DNA of 64,000 bases, taken from NCBI RefSeq assembly GCF_014645555.1, contig NZ_BMLY01000002.1:696729-760728 (forward strand), read 5' to 3'. Source of the stretch: Silvimonas amylolytica (lineage in GTDB: Bacteria > Pseudomonadota > Gammaproteobacteria > Burkholderiales > Chitinibacteraceae). Each line of letters starts with the position of its first letter. Within the stretch, counting starts at the first letter, position 1. Of the stretch, positions 11,552 through 20,846 are shown in pieces. A model generated the notes under the pieces. It saw only the letters and a list, made by a program, of their open reading frames with translations, did no database searches and was not told the DNA's origin. The position numbers and the translations under genes are program-made.

Positions 11552-11582
11552 GTGAGGCGTGAGGCGTGAGGCGTGAGGCGTG
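11552..11582. repeat. 7-bp tandem repeat (GTGAGGC, four copies)
   Basis: Four exact copies of GTGAGGC (11552-11579) plus a partial fifth, between the chitinase terminator and the end of the FUSC gene. The rest of 11,534-11,777 shows no gene or clear signal. The unit is not a multiple of three and the place is non-coding, so copy number can vary freely. Confidence 0.85.
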
Positions 11583-11777
11583 GGGAAGGGGCCTGCATGC
11601 CGTTGGTGAGGCATCCTGGGCGAGCGCCGAAATCCAGTGAACCCGCGGCGCATTGAACGCGGAGGGAGGTGCACAGAAAGCAGCATCACCATCCGCAGTA
11701 CGGCATGTCCGGTCGAACATCACCGTGTGGCGGAAATACCTGAATGGTATTTCACAGGGTGGAAAGACTCGCTTGTC

Positions 11778-12827
11778 TCAATACACGCCAGGCCGCCGCT
11801 GCCGCTCCTGCCAGGCTTCAATGCGCGGCAGCATCTTGATATACAGCGCGGACCCAAGGGCGCACAACGCGCAGGCCAGCACGGTGTTCTCTACCCGCGC
11901 CAGCGCAAAATGCATCGGGGAGGCGATCACTCGCTGCAGGCCGAAATCCAGTAGCACCATGACCAGTGCGGTAATTGGAATGACCGCAACCCAATAGTTG
12001 CGTGCCTGGGCGGCGGGGGTCATGGCGGCCATGAGGGTGACCAGAATCGCCAGGACCCATTCAGACTGCACGTAATAGATCACCGCCGCCCCAGCCACCA
12101 CGCCGACGAGCGAGCCCACAAGCCGCTGAATCAGGCGGTGTACGCTGTTGTGCGCGTCGTAGACGGTCACGATGGCAATGGTCAGTGGCACCCAGTAAAA
12201 GCGCAACAAATGGAGCCATTGCCCCAGCAAATAACCCGCCAGCACGAGCGAGGCAAAATACAGGGCAAACGCACCATTGTTATGACGGCGACGCATCAGG
12301 TGGCGCGCGGCTTCTCGCAGCATGGGCGCGGTCTGATATTCCGGGCCTTCAAAGAGTTTGAGCGAGAGGAGTACAGACAAGATGCCTGACAGACCACCAA
12401 TAATCAGGTAGGTGCCACACAGCGGGGGCAGGTCCGGGGCGCTATCGCCAAATAAAAAGGCGACGAGCCAGTATTTGCCGATGAACTCCACCGACCCACC
12501 TGCACCTTGCAGCCAGCCAGCGAACAAGGCAAACCCCACGAGCAAGGCCAGGCCGGCACCCGGCACAAAATGGCCAGCGACGCCTGCAATGCCAGCCAGC
12601 AACATGCCCAAGGTCATGTAGATAATGGCGGCAATGCGCTCGCTGGTCTCGCCGCCATAATCCACAAAAAGCGTATAAAAACCCGCAACACCGCCATAAA
12701 CAGCCGGAAGAAATTCACCCCGCGTCAGCGCGATCAGAAGCGGTAAACCCACCGCAACAGCACCACGGAACATTTTGCGACGATTGATTGGCGTATTGGC
12801 CAGTATCAGCGAGGGGTGCAAAGCCAT
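11778..12827 (-). CDS. FUSC-family inner membrane protein
   Basis: 349-residue polytopic membrane protein resembling the FUSC (fusaric acid resistance/YccS-type) family. Two blocks of hydrophobic segments (about residues 18-155 and 190-335) flank a basic cytoplasmic loop (REAARHLMRRRHNNGA). The second block has the FYWVPLTIAIV sequence typical of the family's second half. Members are thought to be efflux components for aromatic acids or similar compounds, but the substrate here cannot be read from sequence. It is transcribed alone, away from murB. Confidence 0.7.
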   Translation of the reverse strand: MALHPSLILANTPINRRKMFRGAVAVGLPLLIALTRGEFLPAVYGGVAGFYTLFVDYGGETSERIAAIIYMTLGMLLAGIAGVAGHFVPGAGLALLVGFALFAGWLQGAGGSVEFIGKYWLVAFLFGDSAPDLPPLCGTYLIIGGLSGILSVLLSLKLFEGPEYQTAPMLREAARHLMRRRHNNGAFALYFASLVLAGYLLGQWLHLLRFYWVPLTIAIVTVYDAHNSVHRLIQRLVGSLVGVVAGAAVIYYVQSEWVLAILVTLMAAMTPAAQARNYWVAVIPITALVMVLLDFGLQRVIASPMHFALARVENTVLACALCALGSALYIKMLPRIEAWQERQRRPGVY

Positions 12828-12993
12828 GGCAGCGGGGGCGGACCGTTTGAGGAGAGTGCAATGTAGTCAGACTACATGAACTTGTGGAGGTAAATAAGCC
12901 CGAAGCCACCCAGTGTCACATCTGTGCGGCATTCACGGTGGTCTGTGCACGGGCGCTGGCATACGGGATAATCACCTTTTACAGGGACACGCC

Positions 12994-14007
12994 ATGCCGC
13001 TCTCGCAAAACACTGACCTCACCGCGCTCAATACCCTGGGTTTACCAGCGCGCGCCCAGTATTTCTGTGCGCTGGCTGATCTGGCGGAACTGGATGCCTT
13101 GCGGGCAGATCCGGTGATCTCGGATTTGCCTTGGCATGTCCTGGGGGGAGGCAGCAATCTGGTGTTGCCGGACGAGGTGCCTGGTCTCGTGATCAAGGTT
13201 GCGCTGATGGGGCGCAGTTTGATGGGTGAGGACGAACATGCGTGGTATGTCTCTGCCGGCGCAGGGGAAAACTGGCATGACTTTGTCCAGTGGACGCTGG
13301 CGCAAGGCTGGAGTGGCCTTGAAAACCTTTCCCTGATTCCTGGTACGGTAGGTGCAGCACCGATCCAGAACATTGGCGCGTACGGTGTGGAAGTCAAAGA
13401 CTTGCTCTATGGTGTGCATGCAACGGAGCTGAAAAACGGTGAGCGCCGCATTTTCAGTCAATGTGAATGCCGTTTTGGCTATCGCGACAGCGTGTTCAAA
13501 CAAGAAGAGGCCGGCCGCTGGTTGATCAGTGAGGTCATTTTCCGACTGCCCAAACAAACGGTGCTGCATACGGCATATGGTGATCTGGTCGGAGAGATGC
13601 AGCGCGCAGAGGCTGAGCCCTCACCGCAAGCCGTAGCACAAGCCGTCATCAATGTGCGCCAACGCAAGCTGCCGGATCCGGCGGTGATTGGCAATGCAGG
13701 CAGTTTTTTCAAAAACCCGGTGATTGATGCGGCGACGCACGGCCGCCTGCGGGCGCATTGGCCTGACCTGGTCAGCTATCCGTTTGGGGAGGGCTGGTTC
13801 AAGCTGGCCGCTGGCTGGCTGATCGACAAGGCGGGCTGGAAAGGGAAAGCACTCGGTCCAGCCGGTATGTATGAAAAGCAGGCGCTGGTGCTGGTGAACC
13901 ACGGTGGCGCACATCGGGCGGATATCGAGCGGGTGTGCCTGGCGGTGCAAGCATCGGTGCAAGAACAGTTTGGTGTGATGCTGGAGCCTGAACCCGTTTT
14001 CTGGTGA
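12994..14007 (+). CDS. murB: UDP-N-acetylenolpyruvoylglucosamine reductase MurB
   Basis: FAD enzyme that reduces UDP-GlcNAc-enolpyruvate to UDP-MurNAc in cytoplasmic peptidoglycan precursor synthesis. The ATG at 12994, behind an AGGGA site, gives 337 residues, near the E. coli length; an upstream in-frame start at 12913 is less likely. Motifs are HVLGGGSNLVL and IPGTVGAAPIQNIGAYG for FAD binding, FGYRDSVFK of the type I MurB group, and GNAGSFFKNP carrying the catalytic serine. The gene converges on mpl, another cell-wall gene, with a 21-base gap. Confidence 0.96.
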   Translation: MPLSQNTDLTALNTLGLPARAQYFCALADLAELDALRADPVISDLPWHVLGGGSNLVLPDEVPGLVIKVALMGRSLMGEDEHAWYVSAGAGENWHDFVQWTLAQGWSGLENLSLIPGTVGAAPIQNIGAYGVEVKDLLYGVHATELKNGERRIFSQCECRFGYRDSVFKQEEAGRWLISEVIFRLPKQTVLHTAYGDLVGEMQRAEAEPSPQAVAQAVINVRQRKLPDPAVIGNAGSFFKNPVIDAATHGRLRAHWPDLVSYPFGEGWFKLAAGWLIDKAGWKGKALGPAGMYEKQALVLVNHGGAHRADIERVCLAVQASVQEQFGVMLEPEPVFW

Positions 14008-14028
14008 TCAGGCTCCGCAATCACTTGC

Positions 14029-15405
14029 TTATCCGCGTGTTTGCAAGGCGCTAAGCAATTTGCCGTGAATACCGCCAAAGCCGCCGTTACTCATGACCAG
14101 AATGTGATCGCCAGGCTGGGCGGCGCTGACGACATCGGCCACCAGTGCATCCAGATCGGTATGGCTATGTGCGCGTTCACCCAATGGCGCCAGCGCTTCT
14201 GCAGTGTCCCAGCCCAGATTGGCCCCGTAGCAATACACGCGATCGGCATCCAGCAAACTGCCTGGTAATTGCGCTTTCATGGTGCCCAGCTTCATGGTGT
14301 TGGAGCGCGGCTCCAGCACAGCCAGAATGCGCGCTTTGCCAACCTTGCGACGCAGACCGGCTAGCGTGGTGGCAATGGCGGTGGGGTGATGCGCAAAATC
14401 GTCGTAAACAGTCACCCCATTGACCACGCCTTTGATTTCCATGCGGCGCTTGACGTTACGGAACTCACCCAGGGCGGCAATTGCTTCCTGGGCAGGCACG
14501 CCGACGTGGCGGGCGGCTGCAATGGCGGCCAGCGCGTTCAGGCGGTTGTGTTCGCCCAGCAAGTCCCACGTTACGCGGCCTTGTTTCTCTCCCGCGAGCA
14601 GTACATCAAAATGCTGGCCGTCATCGTTGGCGGTACACCAGCCCGCTTCGGCGCCAAAGTGCTCGGTTTCGCTCCAGCAACCGCGTTTGAGTACGCGCTC
14701 AAGGCTTTCTTCCCGGCCGTTCGCGATCACACGACCATTGCCAGGTACGGTCCGCACCAGGTGGTGAAACTGGGTTTCAATGGCCTGCAGGTCGGCAAAG
14801 ATATCGGCGTGGTCGAACTCCAGATTGTTCAGGATGGCCGTGCGTGGCCGGTAGTGCACAAATTTGGAACGTTTATCAAAAAAGGCTGTGTCGTACTCGT
14901 CAGCTTCGATTACAAAGAAAGGAGATTGGCCGCCCTTTTCCTGACGTGGTTCGCCTGGCAAACGCGCAGAGATACCAAAGTTCTCCGGAATGCCACCCAC
15001 CAGAAAACCTGGCGCCAGTCCTGCGTATTCCAGTATCCAGGCCAGCATGGAGGTCGTGGTGGTTTTGCCATGTGTACCCGCGACCGCCAGCACCCAGCGG
15101 CCCTGCAGAATATGATCCCGCAACCATTCCGGGCCGGAGGTGTAAGGCAAGCCCCGATTGAGGATTTCCTCCATCAACGGATTGCCACGGGTGACCACAT
15201 TCCCCACGACATACAAGTCGGCATTGAGGCTGAGCTGGTCCGGAGAGAAACCCTCAATCAGATCGATCCCGAGTGCCTGAAGCTGGTCGGACATGGGGGG
15301 GTAGACCCCGGCATCACAGCCGGTCACGGTATGGCCCGCCGCGCGCGCCAAGGCGGCGATACCGCCCATGAAAGTGCCGCAGATGCCGAGGATGTGGATA
15401 TGCAT
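14029..15405 (-). CDS. mpl: UDP-MurNAc:tripeptide ligase Mpl (murein recycling)
   Basis: 458-residue Mur ligase that attaches recycled L-Ala-gamma-D-Glu-meso-DAP to UDP-MurNAc. The N-terminus MHIHILGICGTFMGGIAALA is the Mpl-type dinucleotide-like fold, and the ATP loop is GTHGKTTTTSM. ILNNLEFDHADIF and DDFAHHPTAI are further Mur ligase motifs. The C-terminal SNGGFGGIHGKLL is characteristic of Mpl and separates it from MurC. Confidence 0.95.
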   Translation of the reverse strand: MHIHILGICGTFMGGIAALARAAGHTVTGCDAGVYPPMSDQLQALGIDLIEGFSPDQLSLNADLYVVGNVVTRGNPLMEEILNRGLPYTSGPEWLRDHILQGRWVLAVAGTHGKTTTTSMLAWILEYAGLAPGFLVGGIPENFGISARLPGEPRQEKGGQSPFFVIEADEYDTAFFDKRSKFVHYRPRTAILNNLEFDHADIFADLQAIETQFHHLVRTVPGNGRVIANGREESLERVLKRGCWSETEHFGAEAGWCTANDDGQHFDVLLAGEKQGRVTWDLLGEHNRLNALAAIAAARHVGVPAQEAIAALGEFRNVKRRMEIKGVVNGVTVYDDFAHHPTAIATTLAGLRRKVGKARILAVLEPRSNTMKLGTMKAQLPGSLLDADRVYCYGANLGWDTAEALAPLGERAHSHTDLDALVADVVSAAQPGDHILVMSNGGFGGIHGKLLSALQTRG

Positions 15406-15508
15406 GGTGAGTATGGAAATGCTTCAGAAATTAAGAGTTTGAATGTCTTGGCGCGTCAAGTTTGGATTGCGTACAATCCCGTATTCATTTCACGCTCAGA
15501 ACTAGATC

Positions 15509-16480
15509 ATGCAGAAAGTGCCGCCGGTTAATCCGGTGGAAATCGCCCGGATTGCCCTGAAACGGTTGGTCGAAAGCCGCTTGCCGCCGACTCCCGAAAA
15601 CTATACGCAATTTTACAACGCGATTGCCACCATCAAAGCGCCGGCCGATAAGACAACGGACGAGCTTCAGCAGGCGTGGCAGATTCTGTGCCGTCTGGAC
15701 GATGCCGTCAGTGGCGTGACCGATACCACCGACGACCTGCTCTCTGTTTTGGCCAGCAATGGTGAACACATGGTCAGCAGCCTGGGTGAGTTGCAAAACG
15801 CCCGTGAGGCGCATCGTACCCGTAGTGTGCCCGTTGAAGAAACCCATGGCCGGCTGGAATCGCTGCTCAATAACATCATTGACTCGACCAGCAACATCCA
15901 GAGCACGGTCCAGACCTCGCACGGCGATCTGGCTGCGATCCGTGAATCCATGCGCCACATTGAAGAAGATCTGGCACATAACCGCATGATGCTGGGTCTT
16001 GACCCGTTGACTGGTGCGCATAACCGCCAGGGTTTTGATCACCTGCTGGCCTCTGAGGTCAAGCGTGCGCGCCGGCATGCCGGCAAGCTGAGTGTCGTGA
16101 TTATCGATCTGGATGACTTCAAGCTGGTCAATGATCGTTATGGTCATCTTGTAGGTGATCAGGTGCTGGTGCACGTGGCTGATCTGGCCAAGGCAGTGTT
16201 GCGCGAAAGCGACGCTCTGGTGCGTTACGGCGGCGAAGAATTTTTGCTGATCCTGCCGGAAACCGACCAGAACGGTGCTCGCTTTGTCATCGACCGGCTG
16301 CGTGTGGTGGCGGCGCGTACACCCTTTATGCAAAAGTCAGAGCGCATTGATGTCTCGTTCTCTTCAGGCGTGGCGCAATTGAAAGACGACGAGAACGGCC
16401 GTGCGCTGGTACTGCGTGCTGATGAGGCACTGTATCGCGCCAAGGCCAATGGGCGTGGTCGCGTGGAAATGGCGACGTGA
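15509..16480 (+). CDS. Diguanylate cyclase (GGDEF protein)
   Basis: 323-residue cytoplasmic protein with no membrane segment. The first 165 or so residues are largely helical and unassigned; they may be a sensory or dimerisation region. The C-terminal GGDEF domain starts near LDPLTGAHNRQGFD and carries the active-site motif GGEEF at residues 241-245, so cyclic di-GMP synthesis is expected. The inhibitory I-site RESD (RxxD) lies exactly five residues before GGEEF, so product feedback inhibition is likely. It is followed by a strong terminator. Confidence 0.88.
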   Translation: MQKVPPVNPVEIARIALKRLVESRLPPTPENYTQFYNAIATIKAPADKTTDELQQAWQILCRLDDAVSGVTDTTDDLLSVLASNGEHMVSSLGELQNAREAHRTRSVPVEETHGRLESLLNNIIDSTSNIQSTVQTSHGDLAAIRESMRHIEEDLAHNRMMLGLDPLTGAHNRQGFDHLLASEVKRARRHAGKLSVVIIDLDDFKLVNDRYGHLVGDQVLVHVADLAKAVLRESDALVRYGGEEFLLILPETDQNGARFVIDRLRVVAARTPFMQKSERIDVSFSSGVAQLKDDENGRALVLRADEALYRAKANGRGRVEMAT

Positions 16481-16508
16481 CGAGTTGGTAGCAGGTTGTG
16501 AGACCAAA

Positions 16509-16540
16509 ACAAAACCCCGGTTCGACCGGGGTTTTGTTTT
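16509..16540. terminator. Rho-independent terminator between the diguanylate cyclase and trkH
   Basis: AAAACCCCGG-TTCGA-CCGGGGTTTT is a perfect 10-base-pair stem flanked by A and T tracts on both sides. It lies between two convergent genes and could terminate both. Confidence 0.92.
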
Positions 16541-16555
16541 GGGTGTCGCCAGTGC

Positions 16556-18010
16556 CTAGTTCCGCCAGAAGGCCGGGGTAAACAAAATCAGCACCGAGAA
16601 AATCTCAAGTCGCCCTAGCAGCATGGCAAAAGTACAGACCCAGACCTGACCAGGCCCGAAGATCGAGAAATTGGCAGAGGGCCCGATGATGCCCAGCCCT
16701 GGACCGGTGTTGTTGAGGCTGGCGACGACAGCGCTGAAGGACGAGAGAAAATCCAGCCCGGTCAGCAGTAAAACAAAAGTGAGCACGACCATGCTGATTA
16801 CATACAGCGAGATAAACCCCAGCACCGCAAAAATCATGGCCGGCGGTACGCTACGCCCGTGAATCCGTACAGGTTTGACCGCTGCGGGGTGCAACAGCGT
16901 GGTGAACTGGCGGCCGGCTTCTTTCAGTAGTACCAGGGCCCGGAACATTTTAATGCCACCGCCGGTGGAGCCTGCGCAAGCGGTAAAGCAGGACAAGAAC
17001 AGCATCAGCAGCGGCACAAACAGTGGCCATGCACCGAAGTCGGTGGTGGCATAGCCGGTATTTGTGGCGACTGAGATCAGATTGAACGTCACATGCCGCA
17101 ACGATGTTTCGTAGTCCGGGTAAATGTCCTGGGCATACAGATAAGCCGCCAGGCCGGCCACGGCCGCAAGCAGCGCACCCAGCATGGCTTTGAACTCGGA
17201 ATCACGCCAGTAAGCCATGAGTGAGCGCCGCGAGAGCGCCACATAGTGCGTCGCAAAGTTGGTCGCACCGGCAATCATGAAGACCACCATCACAGCTTCA
17301 ATGGCCGGCGAGTCGAAATACGCGACGCTGTCGTTGTGGGTGGAGATGCCGCCGAGCGAGACGGTGGTCATGGCATGGCAAACGGCATCAAACCAGGTCA
17401 TGCCGGCCAGCTTGAGCAACAGCATGCACAGAATGGTGAGGCCGGAATACACCAGCCACAGATTGCGGGCGGTCTCACGGATACGGGGCTTGAGCTTGGC
17501 GTCTTTGATCGGGCCAGGCATCTCGGCCTTGAACATCTGCATGCCGCCTACACCGAGCATGGGGAGGATCGCCACTGCGAGTACGATCACACCCATGCCC
17601 CCCAGCCAGCTGAGCATGTGGCGCCACAGGTTAAGCGAGGGCGGCAATGCATCCAGGTTGCTAATTGCCGTCGACCCGGTAGTCGTCAGCCCTGCCATGC
17701 CTTCGAAGTAGCCATAGGTGAAACCCATATGCGGGTCATACAGCATGAGTGGCGCAGCGGCAGAAAGTGGCAGCAGGAGCCAGATACCAACCACCAGCAA
17801 AAAGCCGTCGCGCACATGCAGCTCGCGCCGGAACGGATGGGTGATCAACAGGATCAGCAAACAACTGACCACGCTGATCGTCAGCCCCTCGGCCAGCGGC
17901 AGGAACCCGGCGTCCTGGCCTAGCCAGGCCAGACCGATTGGCGCCAGCAAAGTCAAAGAGAACATCAGCGCCACCCGCGCCAGAATATTCAGGGTGGGCA
18001 AGAGGCGCAT
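16556..18010 (-). CDS. trkH: Trk potassium uptake channel subunit TrkH
   Basis: 484-residue inner-membrane K+ translocating subunit with about ten hydrophobic segments and the TrkH selectivity-filter regions (for example TTTGSTAISNLD, TTVSLGGISTHND, ATNTGYATTDF, SLNNTGPGLG). It works with the NAD(H)/nucleotide-gated TrkA. Its ATG overlaps the trkA stop by one base (TGATG), so the two are translationally coupled. Confidence 0.95.
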   Translation of the reverse strand: MRLLPTLNILARVALMFSLTLLAPIGLAWLGQDAGFLPLAEGLTISVVSCLLILLITHPFRRELHVRDGFLLVVGIWLLLPLSAAAPLMLYDPHMGFTYGYFEGMAGLTTTGSTAISNLDALPPSLNLWRHMLSWLGGMGVIVLAVAILPMLGVGGMQMFKAEMPGPIKDAKLKPRIRETARNLWLVYSGLTILCMLLLKLAGMTWFDAVCHAMTTVSLGGISTHNDSVAYFDSPAIEAVMVVFMIAGATNFATHYVALSRRSLMAYWRDSEFKAMLGALLAAVAGLAAYLYAQDIYPDYETSLRHVTFNLISVATNTGYATTDFGAWPLFVPLLMLFLSCFTACAGSTGGGIKMFRALVLLKEAGRQFTTLLHPAAVKPVRIHGRSVPPAMIFAVLGFISLYVISMVVLTFVLLLTGLDFLSSFSAVVASLNNTGPGLGIIGPSANFSIFGPGQVWVCTFAMLLGRLEIFSVLILFTPAFWRN

Positions 18011-19389
18011 CAGAAGAACCCCAATTTGACGGCAAACAGGTGTTCGACCTCACGGGTGCGTAGCTTGTCATGAACAAACACGATGCAACGGTCGTCGGGT
18101 TCAATGACGGTATCGTGATGGACCATGATGACTTTGCCCGCTCGTACGATGGTGGCGAGGAATGCATGGGCCGGCATACGGATTTCATCCACCCGCCGCC
18201 CGATCACGCGGGAGACGTTTTTGGTGCCATGAACCACCAGTTCAACGGCCTCGGCGGCACCCCGACGCAATGGCTTCACGGCTGCAATATCGCCCTGACG
18301 CGCGTGGGCCAGTAACGTGCCGATCGTGAGTTGGGCCGGAGAAATCGCCACGTCGATACGACTGTCTTGCAACAGATCAACATAGCGCGAGCGGTTGATG
18401 ATGGAGATCACCTTGCGTGCGCCCATTTGGCGTGCCAGCAGCGCGGACATGATGTTGTCTTCATCGTCGGAGGTCAGAGCCAGGTACATATCCGTACGGT
18501 GGATTTGTTCAGCTTCAAACATGGTTTCATTGGTCGCATCGCCATGCAGTACCAGGACGCCAGCCAGCTCATTGGCTAGCCACTCCGCGCGCACGGGGTC
18601 CGCTTCTACCAGTTTGACGCTGTAGTCCTTCTGCAAGGCCTTGGCAAGGCGGTAGCCGACATTACCGCCCCCAGCCAGCAAGACATTCTTGATGGGTGAC
18701 TCCACGACATGCAGCGCACCGATCACCTTGCGCATCTGCCGGGACTCGGCCAGCACAAAGACTTCATCCCCAGCATGCAGTTCGCTGTCACCGTCCGGCC
18801 TGATGTATCGGTTGTTGCGGTAAATACCCACGACGCGGCGGTCGGTATTGGGCAGGACGTCGTTGAAGGCGGTGAGCGCTTTGCCGGCCATTGGCGCGCC
18901 TTCGGTGACGCGTGTCACCACCAGTTGTACCAGGCCATTGGCAAAATCCAGTACCTGCAATGCCTCGGGCATTTTTACGAGACGGCTGAGGTAATCGGTC
19001 ACGACCTGCGCGGGCGTGATGGTGTGGCTAATGGCAAACCCGTCTTCTTCGGAAAACAGGTCTTCATGCGCCAGCAGGTCGGCATTACGGATGCGGGCTA
19101 TGCGCGTGGGCACACGGAACAACTGATAGGCAATCTTGCAGGCCACCATGTTGAGTTCGTCGGTGGGGGTCACCGCCAGCAGTAACTCCGCGTCGGCTGC
19201 GCCGGCTTCACGTAATGTCGTTGGACTAGAGGCTGAGCCGGCCACCACGCGCAGATCCAGCTTGCTGGTCAACGGGGCCAGATTGGCAGGGTTGTCATCA
19301 ACGATGGTGACGTTGTGTTGTTCGTACACCAGTTGTTCGGCCACGGTTGCGCCAACCCGGCCAGCGCCAAGAATCAGGATATTGGACAC
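18010..19389 (-). CDS. trkA: Trk potassium uptake regulatory subunit TrkA
   Basis: Cytoplasmic gating ring subunit of the Trk system. The GTG at 19389 gives MSNILILGAGRVGATVAEQL and 459 residues, matching the usual 458; a longer frame to 19479 adds a basic low-complexity stretch. Two tandem RCK_N/TrkA-C units are visible, each with a Rossmann glycine motif: GAGRVG near the start and AGGGNVGYRLA in the second half. It is the penultimate gene of the def-to-trkH string, after a 149-base gap from ntrX that may hold its own promoter. Confidence 0.95.
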   Translation of the reverse strand: MSNILILGAGRVGATVAEQLVYEQHNVTIVDDNPANLAPLTSKLDLRVVAGSASSPTTLREAGAADAELLLAVTPTDELNMVACKIAYQLFRVPTRIARIRNADLLAHEDLFSEEDGFAISHTITPAQVVTDYLSRLVKMPEALQVLDFANGLVQLVVTRVTEGAPMAGKALTAFNDVLPNTDRRVVGIYRNNRYIRPDGDSELHAGDEVFVLAESRQMRKVIGALHVVESPIKNVLLAGGGNVGYRLAKALQKDYSVKLVEADPVRAEWLANELAGVLVLHGDATNETMFEAEQIHRTDMYLALTSDDEDNIMSALLARQMGARKVISIINRSRYVDLLQDSRIDVAISPAQLTIGTLLAHARQGDIAAVKPLRRGAAEAVELVVHGTKNVSRVIGRRVDEIRMPAHAFLATIVRAGKVIMVHHDTVIEPDDRCIVFVHDKLRTREVEHLFAVKLGFF

Positions 19390-19538
19390 GGTATGCGTGT
19401 AGCTCCGTTGTTGTTCTGGGGCCGCTGTTGCGGTGGGCCGGGCTTGCGGGCGCCGCAAATGAAAACGGGAAGCGATCACAAGGATCAGCTTCCCGTTCAG
19501 ACTAGCACAGCCGCATCAATGTGCGACTTGTGCGTCGT

Positions 19539-20846
19539 TCAGTCATCTTCAACCGGTTTGTTCTTCTTGGGCATGTTCACGCCCAGTTGCTTGAGTTTGC
19601 GGTAAAGGTGCGTACGTTCCAGGCCAATGCGCTCTGCCACGCGGCTCATGTTGCCACCCGAGAGTTCAATCTGGCGTTCCAGATAGAATTTCTCGAACTG
19701 GTCCCGTGCTTCGCGTAATGGCAGGTTCATGTCCACTGCAGAGAGCGCCGGTGCTGGTGCAGAAATCTGCACCGAGGAGGCCTCTACACTGGGCGAGAAC
19801 TGCGACAGGATGCGCGATACCGGATTGATATCGATTTCACCATCGCGACAAGAAAGCGCAAGGCTCTTCACCACGTTGGTGAGCTCATCCAGATTGCCCG
19901 GCCAGTCTTGCTGGGCCAGCAACTGCAGCGCGTTATGACTGAAGCGCCGTGCGCCCAGCTTGTGCTGTGCAACCGTGTCGGCAAGGATGGTTTCAGCCAT
20001 GCGCGGGATATCTTCCTTGTGCTCACGCAGGGCAGGCACGGGGACGATCCATTGCGACAGCTGGCGGAAGAGTTCCGGGTCCAGATCAGCACTGAGCTGA
20101 TCCAGCGGACGGCTGGAGGCCGACACCAGACGCACTTTCATTTTTTCCAGCTTGCCCAGCACAGACTTCAGACCCGCTTGTGCACGGGTATCCAGATAGG
20201 CCAGATCGCGCAAGAACAGCGTGCCGCCCGTTGCCTTGTTCAACAGCTCTTGCGGGGCGAGCGCGAATTCCTCATTGGAGTACGGCGCCACAAACGGCTT
20301 GCCATCCGGATTGACGTAACGTGCGCAGTACTCGAAACCGACACCCGGCGGGCCGATCAGCAGCACCGGCGCGGTTTGCGCCTGCGCTGCCTGCAGCATG
20401 CGGGTCAGCTCCCGGATGTGCTCGCTCTCGCCAAGGCGGGCCAGCGTCATCACCGGGCGCGGCGCCTCTTGCTGCATGGTGACCGCGCGCTTGACCGCAG
20501 CCAGCAGCTTTTGCAGGCCGATCGGCTTTTCGAGAAAGTCCAGCGCGCCGATCCGGGTGGCTTCCACCGCAGTATCGATCGTGGCGTGGCCCGACATCAT
20601 GATGACCGGCATGGTGAGCTGGCCATTGCGTGCCCACTCTTTGAGCAGGGTTACGCCGTCGGTATCCGGCATCCAGATGTCCAGCAAGACCAGCCGCGGT
20701 TGTGCTTGATTGCGCAACCGGCGCGCGGCTTCGGCATTTTCAGCCACCGCAACGCTATAGCCTTCGTCCTGCAGAATCTCGGACAGCAATTCACGAATGC
20801 CGATCTCGTCATCAACTACCAGAATATCCTGACTATGCAACTTCAT
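19539..20846 (-). CDS. ntrX: NtrX-like response regulator with a degenerate AAA+ domain
   Basis: 435-residue NtrC-class regulator paired with NtrY. The receiver is intact (phospho-acceptor D56 in [11 protein letters not shown]) and a Fis-type helix-turn-helix ends the chain ([21 protein letters not shown]). The central domain is decayed: the Walker A position reads GPPGVGFE (residues 165-172) with no lysine, no GAFTGA is present where it should follow, and the Walker B segment reads [10 protein letters not shown] rather than FLDE. ATP-driven activation of sigma-54 polymerase is therefore unlikely; it more probably acts as a DNA-binding repressor or sigma-70-type regulator. The start overlaps the ntrY stop by 4 bases. 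Confidence 0.85.
   Translation of the reverse strand: MKLHSQDILVVDDEIGIRELLSEILQDEGYSVAVAENAEAARRLRNQAQPRLVLLDIWMPDTDGVTLLKEWARNGQLTMPVIMMSGHATIDTAVEATRIGALDFLEKPIGLQKLLAAVKRAVTMQQEAPRPVMTLARLGESEHIRELTRMLQAAQAQTAPVLLIGPPGVGFEYCARYVNPDGKPFVAPYSNEEFALAPQELLNKATGGTLFLRDLAYLDTRAQAGLKSVLGKLEKMKVRLVSASSRPLDQLSADLDPELFRQLSQWIVPVPALREHKEDIPRMAETILADTVAQHKLGARRFSHNALQLLAQQDWPGNLDELTNVVKSLALSCRDGEIDINPVSRILSQFSPSVEASSVQISAPAPALSAVDMNLPLREARDQFEKFYLERQIELSGGNMSRVAERIGLERTHLYRKLKQLGVNMPKKNKPVEDD

Noticed and set aside
14386..15531. 381-codon open frame antisense to mpl
   Set aside because: Mpl motifs are complete on the minus strand; the plus-strand product is not protein-like and has no ribosome binding site.
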